Assembly: GCA_021776925.1 (NCBI GenBank)
Contig: JAJFFB010000116.1
Location: 1 to 59,847, forward strand
Source: Planctomycetota bacterium
Lineage (GTDB): Bacteria; Planctomycetota; UBA1135
DNA: 59,847 bases
Reading direction: 5' to 3'
Shown here: piece after piece, positions 17,901 to 25,134 of the stretch
Layout of the letters: every line of letters starts with the position of its first letter
How positions within the stretch are numbered: position 1 is the stretch's first letter
The notes under the pieces: generated by a model
The model's input: only the letters and a program-made list of their open reading frames with translations
What the model was told of the DNA's origin: nothing
Database searches by the model: none
Position numbers and translations under genes: made by a program

Positions 17901-18798
17901 AGTCACCGCCTTCCATCACGTAGACCAACCGCGCCTGGTCGCCGGCGTCACAGTTGTTGTCGCCGGTCCACAGGTTGCCGTAGTCGTCGAAGGCGAGTTC
18001 CTGCGGATTGCGCAGGCCGATGGCGTAGACCTCGAGGCCGCTGCCGTCGAGGTTGCAGCGGAATACCGCGCCGCGGCCGGGCTCCTTGAGCCGCTCGCCC
18101 TCCTGGGTGACGACGTTGTAGCCACGGTCCCCGATCGAGAAATAGAGCTTTCCATCGGGCCCCATGACCAGGCCGTGCATGTCGTGACCTCGGAAGGCCA
18201 CGCGCACGCCATAACCGGTGTGCAGCGCGCGGCGCTGATCGGCGCGCCCGTCGCCGTCGTCATCGCGCAGCCACCACAGGTGCGGAATACAGGTGAACCA
18301 CAAGTCCTTGCCGCGCGCCAGGACCCCGGACCCGGTGCCGTCGAGCAGCCCGTTGAAGCCGTCGGCGTAGACCGTGCTGCGGTCAGCGCGCCCATCACCG
18401 TCAAGGTCGACCAGCTTGCGGATGCGGTCGTGCTGGTCGGTCCACTCGCTGGCGTATTCGGGATGATGCTTGAGGTACATCACCGCACGTTCGGTCACCG
18501 ACTGCAGGCGCAAGTCGTCCTCGAGCCAGTAGCGGTGCGAGCGGTTGTCGGGCACCCCCTCGGTCTCCTGGCGAAAGGTCTCGGCCACGTAAACCGCCCC
18601 ATGCTGGTCGAAACAGAACGCCACCGGATTGGCAAGATCCGGTTCGGCGGCCCACAAGCTGACCTCGAAACCCGGCGGCAAACGGAATGCCCCGATGCGC
18701 TGCGCACCTTCCTCGGAAGCCTCGGCGATGGTGGGCTGGTAGACAGGAACAGGCTCCTGGTTCACAGCCAGGAATCCAAGGAGTAGGAGACACGTCAC
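14872..18798 (-). CDS. PVC-type dehydrogenase / HEAT / cytochrome c / ThuA fusion
   Basis: 1308 residues, GTG start at 18798 with a short hydrophobic signal. Domains in order: a beta-propeller of the PVC-type membrane-bound dehydrogenase family (about 30-440: FEVSLWAAEPDLANPV, DMHGLVMGPDGKLYFSIGDRG, GLRNPQELAFDDYGNLWTGD); HEAT repeats (about 450-930); a cytochrome c domain with heme motif CQRCH near 983-987; and a ThuA domain (about 1076-1305: LVVLVHSAGYEH, GGGFVGAHCATDTFY, RVFYTSLGHR). ThuA proteins belong to disaccharide-utilisation loci. A periplasmic sugar oxidoreductase passing electrons to its own heme is the likely role. The gene precedes the EEP lipoprotein with overlap. Confidence 0.88.
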   Translation of the reverse strand: MTCLLLLGFLAVNQEPVPVYQPTIAEASEEGAQRIGAFRLPPGFEVSLWAAEPDLANPVAFCFDQHGAVYVAETFRQETEGVPDNRSHRYWLEDDLRLQSVTERAVMYLKHHPEYASEWTDQHDRIRKLVDLDGDGRADRSTVYADGFNGLLDGTGSGVLARGKDLWFTCIPHLWWLRDDDGDGRADQRRALHTGYGVRVAFRGHDMHGLVMGPDGKLYFSIGDRGYNVVTQEGERLKEPGRGAVFRCNLDGSGLEVYAIGLRNPQELAFDDYGNLWTGDNNCDAGDQARLVYVMEGGDCGWSMNFQYLPDRGPWMSESWWKPRFDGQPAFLNPPIVNMTSGPSGLAHYPGVGLPESYRGSLFLCDFTGGPGSSSVHRFNFNPDGAGYALNEHEKFWQGILVTDFDFAPDGSMMASDWVAGWVGAGKGRLYRAVHSETGDTELTRQTARLLGKGFEQRSNDALIELLAHADRRVRLEAQYVLMARGESALAGLAELATSNAATLPRIHACWALAALGAGGKLAELLDDADAEVRAQAAKGIGECRFPAVDALIAALGDDNARVRYFAAQSLGKLGNPRATAPLLELLRTNADQDRFLRHAASFALGRIGDRSALRAKANAVVAQNSASLRLGALLALRTMGDPAVADFLADPDPFLATEAAIAIYDKPIDAALPALADLLPRCVIASAILPRGGARAGSEILPAPLVRRALHAANRRGGLADWNAVAALVADTRYAKNLRQEAAQVLADWPQPAEFDRLRNQSRRYAVRDTGALRKRLAEVYPHLLALKENEIRLRMMRALQGLRVQQAGDALATLAGNEQAPPAQRSQALKTLAALDAPAFAAALAQCARAENPEVRGQAIALLATSGSQQALPVLRDLLPNASPSDQARCFEALALLDDPEADGVLAQWMDRLTAGEVADEISLELWEAAQSRTQHQGVRAAVARFQAQLDVGDDLGHYRLSMHGGDAARGRKIFFDNPVASCQRCHFVQGHSSGGAPPEVGPELSGAGLKGGRAYLLRSILDPTADIASGFEVYDGDGKMLPTSAMTPALGMLLSGREIRDLIAYLDSLRRPAKLVVLVHSAGYEHAVARAAEGGGPSLVERSWSAWAADDARFEVETVRDPNWFTAEKLKQVDAVFFYTTGELPMAESSRTALQQFVEQGGGFVGAHCATDTFYQWPWYGKMIGGYFDGHPWTADSNVGVLVEDQQHSATRHWPERFRITDEIYQLKEPYARTLQHVLLKLDTANTDMSKNGIHRTDDDFAIAWSKRQGLGRVFYTSLGHRADVWTNPDYRTHLVLGALWAAGR

Positions 18799-19032
18799 GT
18801 AGTTGAGGCGTTGTGATGAAGGGACTCGCCGCCCGAGGGCAGTCTCTAGACCCGAGACCTTCAGTTATACGCGCCCTCAGCCTTCACCCTGGTGGCGGGT
18901 TCCTCTGTCAGGATCCATATCGATGAGGTCGTGATGGAACCCCTTGTTTTCGGCGCTCCCTTGACGGAGGGCCTTTACTTTAATGGAGGATCACCGAAAT
19001 CCTCGCCTCCTTATGTGGCAGCAACATCAGGA

Positions 19033-19983
19033 TTAGAAGCTGTCAGCGGCTCGGTAGGCGGCGAGGAGTTTGGTTTCGCCGTCGAGGCCGCCTTGGGACT
19101 TGCCGTGTTCCATGCCGAGGACGCCGGTGAAGCCGCGTTGGTGGATGTGGCGGAATATGTTGCGGTAGTTGACGTCGCCGGTTCCGGGCTCATTGCGGCC
19201 GGGGTTGTCACCGATCTGGAAGTAGGCGATTTCGTCCCAGCAGTGGTCGATGTTGGGGATCAGGTTGCCCTCGCTGATCGCCTGGTGGTAGATGTCGAAC
19301 AGGATCTTGACCGCCGGCGACCGCACAGCCTTGCACAGCATGTAGGCGTGGTCGCTGTTCATCAGATAGAGATTCGGGTGATCGCGGAAGTTGAGCGGCT
19401 CCATCACCATGACGAGGTCGTGTTGCTCGAAGATCTCGGCGCCGCGCCGCAGCATGTCGATCGCCGATGCGTCTTGATAACCCTGCGCCAGGCGCGGGTC
19501 GCGCTCGCCGAGGACCACGGTCATCCATTTGGCGTTGACGCGCTTGGCGACCTCGACCGCGCTGCGCAGGTCGTTGAGAAAGTTGTCGCGGCTGTCCTTC
19601 TTGTTGGAGGTGAAGGTCTGTTCACCGAAAGCGGTGCCGAAGTTAGCGACGAAGACACCCATGGTCATGCCGAGCCGTTCCATCGCCGCGGCCACGCGCT
19701 TTTGGTCCTCGACCGACTTACGCGTCATGCCGTTGTCCTCCCACGCGGTGAAACCCTGGTCGTGCGCCCATTCGAGCTGCGCCACCAGGTCCTTGCCGGC
19801 GCTGTTTTCGAACATGCCGAAGTGGGGTGCGTAGGCGAGTTGGAAAGGCTGGTTGCTTTGGGTCGGTTCAGCGGCCATTTCGTCGGTGGACCGATTGCTG
19901 CCCACGGCGAATGCCGCGGCGGGGAGTCCGGCGGCCGCGGCGGTGACTTTGAGCAGGCTGCGTCGGGAGGGAAGCTGGGGCAT
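19033..19983 (-). CDS. Tat-exported sugar isomerase/epimerase TIM barrel (hydroxypyruvate isomerase-like)
   Basis: 316 residues from ATG 19983. A twin-arginine signal (SRRSLLKVTAAAAGLPAAAFA, split by the cleavage site near the end) predicts export after folding, often with a metal cofactor. The mature part is an AP-endonuclease-2-like TIM barrel: LAYAPHFGMF at the first strand, MVMEPLN with a metal-binding Glu, ILFDIYHQ, and GVLGMEHGKS with the last Glu ligand. Relatives isomerise hydroxypyruvate or small keto-sugars. It is divergent from a Tat-exported Gfo enzyme with only 27 bases between the two start codons, so the two must share a very compact promoter. Confidence 0.87.
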   Translation of the reverse strand: MPQLPSRRSLLKVTAAAAGLPAAAFAVGSNRSTDEMAAEPTQSNQPFQLAYAPHFGMFENSAGKDLVAQLEWAHDQGFTAWEDNGMTRKSVEDQKRVAAAMERLGMTMGVFVANFGTAFGEQTFTSNKKDSRDNFLNDLRSAVEVAKRVNAKWMTVVLGERDPRLAQGYQDASAIDMLRRGAEIFEQHDLVMVMEPLNFRDHPNLYLMNSDHAYMLCKAVRSPAVKILFDIYHQAISEGNLIPNIDHCWDEIAYFQIGDNPGRNEPGTGDVNYRNIFRHIHQRGFTGVLGMEHGKSQGGLDGETKLLAAYRAADSF

Positions 19984-20010
19984 GCGCCCAGAATAGGTAG
20001 ACTTGGACCC

Positions 20011-21318
20011 ATGAGCCAGATCAGTCGACGCAAGTTCCTGACCACGACGACCACCGGGTTGGCAGGCGGCTTCTTCCTCGGCACCGCCCCCCTGCGCCCT
20101 TTGCTGCGCAGCTCGCTTGACAAGCTCGACATCGGCATCGTCGGTTGCGCCAACCGCGCCGCCGCCAACATCGGTGGGGTTGCTGGCGAGAACATCGTCG
20201 CGCTGTGTGACGTCGACGAGAATTACCTCGGTCAGGCCGGCGAGCGCTTCCCCAAAGCCACTCGTTACGCAGACTTCCGCGACATGATCGGGCGCGAGAA
20301 ACTCGACGCGGTGGTGGTCAGCACCGCCGACCACACCCACGCGCCGGCCACCTTGCTCGCCCTCGCCCACGGCGCCGACGTCTATTGTGAAAAGCCGCTG
20401 ACCCACACGGTGCACGAGGCTCGCCAGGTGGCCAAGCTGGCGCGGCAGCAGAAGGCGGTCACCCAGATGGGCACCCAGATCCACGCCGGCGCCAACTACC
20501 GCCGCGTGGTCGAATTGATCCAGGGCGGTGTTCTTGGTCAGGTGCACCAGGCCTATTCGTGGGTGGGCAAGGCGTGGGGCGGCGGCGAGCGGCCGACCGA
20601 AGTGCAGCCGGTGCCGGCGCACTTTCACCACGACCTGTGGCTCGGCCCGGCGCCGGCACGGCCCTATCACGACCTTTATCACCCGGCGCAGTGGCGGCGC
20701 TTCTGGGACTTCGGCGGCGGCACCCTCGGCGACATGGGCTGTCATCACCTCGATCTGCCGTTCTGGGCGCTGGCGCTGCGTCACCCGGTCGCGGTCGAAG
20801 CCGACGGTCCGGCGGTGCACGCCGAGACCGCGCCGCCGCAGATGCACGCGCGCTGGCAATTCCCCCAGCGCATCACGCCCGATGGCCGCAGCCTCGATGC
20901 GGTCGACCTGCACTGGTCCGATGGTGGCATGCGCCCGCCGCAGTTCCTCGATCCGGACCTGGCAATGCCGCAGTGGGGCGACGGCACCCTCTTCGTTGGC
21001 GAGAAGGGCATGCTGTTGTGCGACTACGGCCGCCACGTGCTGCTGCCCGCCGACAAGTGGGAGGGCTTCGAAGCCCCGGCGCCGACGATTCCGAATTCCA
21101 TCGGCCACTACCAGGAGTGGCTGCAGGCGATTCGCGAGCGCGGCAAGACCACCTGCAACTTCGGCTACTCGGGCGCACTGACCGAGACCGTGCTGCTCGG
21201 CAACGTCGCCTACCGTGCCGGCGAGGCCTTCGACTGGGACGCTGGCAACCTCAAGGCCAGCAGCGAGCGCGCGCAGCGCTTCATCCGCCGCGAGTACCGC
21301 AAGGACTGGGTGCTGTGA
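20011..21318 (+). CDS. Tat-exported Gfo/Idh/MocA oxidoreductase
   Basis: 435 residues. The ATG at 20011 opens a twin-arginine signal (SRRKFL, then a Gly/Ala-rich core). The Rossmann part starts at IGIVGCANRAAANIGGV, and the dinucleotide-domain signature EKPLTH follows; the C-terminal domain is the long planctomycete form (HHDLWLGPAPARPY, GGGTLGDMGCHHLD). Exported members carry a tightly bound NAD(P) and oxidise glycosides or exchange hydroxyl groups. It is paired with the divergent sugar isomerase and followed after 30 bases by a small ABM-type protein. Confidence 0.9.
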   Translation: MSQISRRKFLTTTTTGLAGGFFLGTAPLRPLLRSSLDKLDIGIVGCANRAAANIGGVAGENIVALCDVDENYLGQAGERFPKATRYADFRDMIGREKLDAVVVSTADHTHAPATLLALAHGADVYCEKPLTHTVHEARQVAKLARQQKAVTQMGTQIHAGANYRRVVELIQGGVLGQVHQAYSWVGKAWGGGERPTEVQPVPAHFHHDLWLGPAPARPYHDLYHPAQWRRFWDFGGGTLGDMGCHHLDLPFWALALRHPVAVEADGPAVHAETAPPQMHARWQFPQRITPDGRSLDAVDLHWSDGGMRPPQFLDPDLAMPQWGDGTLFVGEKGMLLCDYGRHVLLPADKWEGFEAPAPTIPNSIGHYQEWLQAIRERGKTTCNFGYSGALTETVLLGNVAYRAGEAFDWDAGNLKASSERAQRFIRREYRKDWVL

Positions 21319-21348
21319 TCGCGTCAGCCCCGATCTAGGATTTCGCCC

Positions 21349-21654
21349 ATGTTCACCATTGCTGCCCGGATCCTGGTCAAGCTGGAGTGCCGCGAGGCCT
21401 TCGTCCAAGCGAGCAAGGCCATCACTGCCGGCACCCGCGCCGAGGCGGGTTGCCTGAGTTACGCGCTGCACGAAGACGTGCATCAGCCCGGCACCTATCT
21501 CTTCTATGAAGAGTGGCGCGATGCAGCCGCGGTCGAAGCCCACTTCCGCGAACAGCACTTCCTCGACTTCGGACTGGCCATCGGCGAGCTGGTCACCCAG
21601 CCGCCCGAGATCTCGGTGCACGAAGTCGTCGCCAGCGACCTCGGCGCAGGTTGA
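21349..21654 (+). CDS. ABM-family (quinol monooxygenase-like) protein
   Basis: 101 residues, the full size for a single antibiotic-biosynthesis-monooxygenase ferredoxin-like domain: IAARILVKLECREAFVQASK, GCLSYALHEDVHQPGTYLFY, the EEW motif and an AHF helix. Such proteins are cofactor-free, dimeric, and oxidise quinols or simply bind small aromatics. It follows the Gfo gene by 30 bases and precedes the truncated hemoglobin by 11 bases, suggesting a three-gene unit. Confidence 0.8.
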   Translation: MFTIAARILVKLECREAFVQASKAITAGTRAEAGCLSYALHEDVHQPGTYLFYEEWRDAAAVEAHFREQHFLDFGLAIGELVTQPPEISVHEVVASDLGAG

Positions 21655-21665
21655 TTCCACCGCCG

Positions 21666-22052
21666 ATGCGCCTCGGCCCGGACTCCGGTCTCTCGCTCTT
21701 CGAACAACTCGGAGGTGAGGATGTCCTGCGCGAGGTGGTGCGGGATTTCTACCGCCGCATCTTCGACGACGTCATGATCGGCTTCTTCTTCCGCGGCCTC
21801 GATCGCGACCACCTGATCGAACGCGAACTCGAGTTCGCCAGCCAGGTCCTCGGCGGGCCGCTGACCTACCAAGGCCGCAGCATGCGCGAAACCCACCAGC
21901 GCCACCCGATCCTGTCCGGCCACTTCGACCGCCGCCAACAGATCCTGCGCCAGAGCCTCCAGGATTCCGGGATCCCGCCATCGGCCGCCGAGGCCTGGAT
22001 TCAAGCCGGCGAACGCATGCGCGATCAGATTATTCTGAAACCCGGTTCCTGA
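21666..22052 (+). CDS. Truncated hemoglobin
   Basis: 128 residues from ATG 21666. The 2-over-2 globin pattern is clear: LFEQLGGEDVLREVVRDFY for helices A and B, an FFF block, GGPLTYQGR, and the proximal-histidine region MRETHQRHPI followed by HFDRR. It binds heme and handles O2, NO or peroxide in the cytoplasm. It ends exactly against the convergent PD40/lectin gene: the six bases TGATCA at 22050-22055 carry the stop codons of both genes on opposite strands. Confidence 0.88.
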   Translation: MRLGPDSGLSLFEQLGGEDVLREVVRDFYRRIFDDVMIGFFFRGLDRDHLIERELEFASQVLGGPLTYQGRSMRETHQRHPILSGHFDRRQQILRQSLQDSGIPPSAAEAWIQAGERMRDQIILKPGS

Positions 22053-24707
22053 TCAGTTCGATCCAACTGGAAGCACTAACGAGTTGGAAACTCGCAACGC
22101 CGATCCTGGCTTCAGTGGGACCTCAACGGCCTGCCAGTAAACAAGGAATCCGGGCGGGGCGTTCGCTGGTAGTCGACCAGATGATCCAAAGGCCTCTTGG
22201 TCCACAAAACCGAATGAATTGGTGAGGACCGCAGGGATCTGGTGGATGGGCATGGTAAGGTCCAAGGTGAGGCCAATTCCCAGGGCGGTCGGCCCTGGGC
22301 CACTCAAGGAATAGGCAGGAATGACATTGACCAGCGGTTCCGCGTTGTAGACGAGAATCCACAACTTCTCTCCTGGGTGGAAATTGTAGATATAGAAAGC
22401 AAAGTCGTCATCGGCGATGGCGTTCGGATCGGTTTCCCAAGAATCCAAGCCGCCATCTTGGTTCTGATCTTCAACTCCGTCCGGAACTCCGCCACTATCG
22501 CTGTCAGCCGCGATCGGGTTGGTGGTGGTTCCGGGGTCAGCGTCTGGAGCAAAGACGTTTCCATTCGTGTCAGGGGTTCCACTCACGAGCCCTAGCTCTT
22601 GCCCGTCTTGCAGCAGGTCCGAATCGGTGTCCGCCAGCCCAGGGTCAGTCTCAAGGCTGCCGACCGCTCCATCGGAATCGAGGTCTTCATCTCCATCCGT
22701 GAGGCCATCGTCATCCGAGTCCATGTCCAACGGGTCGGTAGTGGACAGTGGATCCAGGTCAGGAAGGAAGACTCCCATGTCAGTGCCAGCGACATCCGGA
22801 ATGCCGTCGCCATCGAGGTCGCCATCCCAAATCAGTTGGTCGACGCCCTGTTCTTGGCCATCTCCAAGTCCGTCTCCGTCAGAGTCAAAGGTCCGCGGAT
22901 CAGTCGTCGTGCTCGGGGGACCGGAGGCTGTTGCCTCAATAATTGCGGGCAGTTGGCTCACTCCAGCAAAATCCGCATACCACTTACCCGGTTCAGTGGC
23001 ATTCGGACCTCCAACGAAGGCTGCGAAGGGTGACGTGGAAGGTTCACCGGCAGCCCAATTCAAATACCCAACGGCCTCGCCCGAAGTCCAGTTGAGGAAG
23101 CCACCGAAATCATTTAATCCAATCCAATAACCGCCCCCAAAGCCACTGGCAATCTCCGCATAGGTTGAGTGGAGCCAATCCGCTTCGCTCTGGTCCCTGA
23201 TAGTGGCCAACTCCAAGCCCTGCAGCCTGGCAGACAAGCTGGATTCGTTCCAAGTGTTTGGAAGGGCCAAGCGATACCAATTACCGCTGGAACCCTGCAG
23301 CCAACGGGTGTCCGATTTCATCGAATAGAACTCTTCTCCATCCGAAAGGCCGTCATCGTCACTGTCTTGGTCCAATGGATTTGTACCAATCCGCACCTCA
23401 TCCTGGTCAGTGATCGCATCAACATCAGAGTCCAAGAACAATGGGCTCCTGATGAAGACATCATCAACAGAATTTCCATCGCTCGGGGTAAGATCAGTTG
23501 CAACACTGACGAAGCCCGAGGCGCTTCCGTTCCCACAGATTACTCCATAATAAGTGGTTCCGTTTCCAGTGCCAGATCCTGCATTATTAATACTAATTAA
23601 TGTGGTTTCTTCGGTGGATCTTGAGTGAAGGAACACATCTCGAGTGCCATTCGTGTCGCCGGGGACTAGGTTAGTGGCAGAGCTTTCAAATACAACTAAC
23701 TCTCCAAAAAAGGAAATCGATTGAACACTGTTGCCTGAGGTTCCAAGAGCTTCATCACCTGAACTTGTTACACTAATTCTACTAGTCATTCCAGCTTCAA
23801 TATCCCGAACAAATACATCTGGGTAATTATTGATATCGTTTGGTACAAGGTTATTAGCATATGACCAAAAAACTACATGTTGCCCGTCTCCGGAAATACT
23901 CGGATCGAATGAGCCAAAGTTCCCCTGAGATCCCTGGGTATCAGTGCTGACAAGTATGGAGGATGAGATTCGTCGATCGTAAAGGAAGATATCCTGGTAT
24001 TGGTTATTATCTCCATCGACGATATTGGTAGCCGTTGAAATAAAAGAAATCCGATTTCCATCGCTGGAAATGGTAGGCCAGTACGAGTCGCTATTGGCTT
24101 GATTTCCATCCCATCCGATGGAGATCCGAAATGTAGTGTGTTGGAGTAAATCGTGCAAGAAAATGTCCGAGCTACTATTTGTGTCATTTGATACTAAGTT
24201 GGAAGCAAAACTGTAGAACGCAACGACGCTCCCGTCATGGGAAATGGCTGGCAAGAAACCACTGTCATTCGCTTCTATCCCAAGAGAGGAGATGTTTGCT
24301 CGAATAATATTTCCCGTCTGGAGCTCGCAGACGAAAATGTCATTCCGGGCATTTGTGTCTCCAGGGACTAGATTGGAAGCTCTGCTTGAGAATGCAACAA
24401 ATTTCCCGTTTCCTGAAATGGATGGTGTGGTTGAGTCGTCATTCCCGAATTCTCCTGCCACCCCTCGCGATACAAGAGTTGTTATTCCAGTTTGTCTATC
24501 GTGAACAAAAACATCGCGTACGGAATTGGTGTCCCCGGCTACAAGGTTGTCCGCATTACTTGAAAATGCGACAATTCTCCCGTTCAACGAAAGTGCTGGC
24601 CAAAAGGAGCCAAGCAATCCTTGGTTGCCATTTGAGTCTACGCTGACTAGTTCGGTGGTTGGGAATTGGGCACCAAGGAGCAGCAAAAAAAGAGGGAGGA
24701 CTAACAT
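22053..24707 (-). CDS. Secreted PD40 / C-type lectin / thrombospondin-3-repeat protein
   Basis: 884 residues from ATG 24707, which opens directly into a Leu-rich signal peptide; an in-frame GTG at 24764 would add 19 residues. Residues about 25-440 contain about eight PD40/WD40-like repeats (pattern VAFSSxAxNLVxGDTN, DVFVHDRxTG). Residues about 490-615 are a C-type lectin fold (GLELATIRDQSEADWL, YWIGLNDFGG, LNWAAGEP). Residues about 630-760 are calcium-binding DSDxDGLxDGxE repeats. The last roughly 100 residues form a beta domain like the end of the FG-GAP protein at 56629. Base composition is visibly more AT-rich than the neighbours: 23581-23640 has 21 G/C of 60. A surface adhesin or glycan-binding protein is likely. 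Confidence 0.83.
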   Translation of the reverse strand: MLVLPLFLLLLGAQFPTTELVSVDSNGNQGLLGSFWPALSLNGRIVAFSSNADNLVAGDTNSVRDVFVHDRQTGITTLVSRGVAGEFGNDDSTTPSISGNGKFVAFSSRASNLVPGDTNARNDIFVCELQTGNIIRANISSLGIEANDSGFLPAISHDGSVVAFYSFASNLVSNDTNSSSDIFLHDLLQHTTFRISIGWDGNQANSDSYWPTISSDGNRISFISTATNIVDGDNNQYQDIFLYDRRISSSILVSTDTQGSQGNFGSFDPSISGDGQHVVFWSYANNLVPNDINNYPDVFVRDIEAGMTSRISVTSSGDEALGTSGNSVQSISFFGELVVFESSATNLVPGDTNGTRDVFLHSRSTEETTLISINNAGSGTGNGTTYYGVICGNGSASGFVSVATDLTPSDGNSVDDVFIRSPLFLDSDVDAITDQDEVRIGTNPLDQDSDDDGLSDGEEFYSMKSDTRWLQGSSGNWYRLALPNTWNESSLSARLQGLELATIRDQSEADWLHSTYAEIASGFGGGYWIGLNDFGGFLNWTSGEAVGYLNWAAGEPSTSPFAAFVGGPNATEPGKWYADFAGVSQLPAIIEATASGPPSTTTDPRTFDSDGDGLGDGQEQGVDQLIWDGDLDGDGIPDVAGTDMGVFLPDLDPLSTTDPLDMDSDDDGLTDGDEDLDSDGAVGSLETDPGLADTDSDLLQDGQELGLVSGTPDTNGNVFAPDADPGTTTNPIAADSDSGGVPDGVEDQNQDGGLDSWETDPNAIADDDFAFYIYNFHPGEKLWILVYNAEPLVNVIPAYSLSGPGPTALGIGLTLDLTMPIHQIPAVLTNSFGFVDQEAFGSSGRLPANAPPGFLVYWQAVEVPLKPGSALRVSNSLVLPVGSN

Positions 24708-25132
24708 GCCTGGATTCAGTTTGAACGGACGGGGAGGCCAAAAGAAAGGTGGCGACAGAATCACATAAGCATAGCAAGAGTTAGGAAGACCGAAAGGCTA
24801 GGCGTTCCGCGCAAAAAAAATTGAGCCCGGTCGTTTATCGAGAGGTGCGCCCCATGCACCGACTCCGACCGGACCCAAAAAAACTGTGGCGGGCAATCGT
24901 GGTTAGCGAGAGACCGAGACTTCCTGGTGGCGCCGAGGGATGGGGCTCGAGCGCCGGATTCAGGAAGGGGAATCTGGGCTTTGGGGGAGATTCTGAGGGG
25001 ATGGTGCCTGGCCCAGGCAGGCCCATTCCTACTGCACTTAGTGTGCCAACTCTAAAATAAGGGGTTTAGGACCGGATTCTGGCGCGGATATGTCTCAAAT
25101 TGGGACTCGCGCGCGGTTTGTCCTAAAATGGG
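24708..25132. other. Intergenic region, 425 bases
   Basis: No convincing gene. It contains a sigma-54-like promoter reading left (25032-25049) with palindromic boxes upstream of it (25092-25106 and 25120-25134), and an A-run near 24813-24820. A 79-codon frame at 24821-25060 has no family features. Confidence 0.5.
25032..25049 (-). promoter_or_regulatory. Sigma-54-like promoter (weak match)
   Basis: On the minus strand TTGGCACACTAAGTGCAG has GG and GC exactly ten bases apart and the TTGGCAC -24 block. The -12 block is GTGCA instead of TTGCA. It would transcribe towards the PD40/lectin gene with a leader of about 310 bases. Confidence 0.3.
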
Positions 25133-25134
25133 TC
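25092..25134. promoter_or_regulatory. Two operator-like palindromic boxes
   Basis: GTCTCAAATTGGGAC (25092-25106) pairs with its own complement at six of seven arm positions. A related box GTCCTAAAATGGGTC (25120-25134) lies 28 bases away centre to centre. They sit upstream of the sigma-54-like site on the minus strand, where an enhancer-binding activator would bind. The second box overlaps the xylB stop codon. Confidence 0.3.

Noticed and set aside
19984-21660. Very long minus-strand open frame continuing upstream of the Tat-exported isomerase
   Set aside because: It is antisense to the well-supported Gfo, ABM and part of the hemoglobin genes, and its translation there has no family features. 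The isomerase starts at ATG 19983 with its own Tat signal.
24821-25060. 79-codon plus-strand frame in the intergenic region
   Set aside because: No family features or ribosome-binding site, and it covers likely regulatory sequence for the minus-strand gene.
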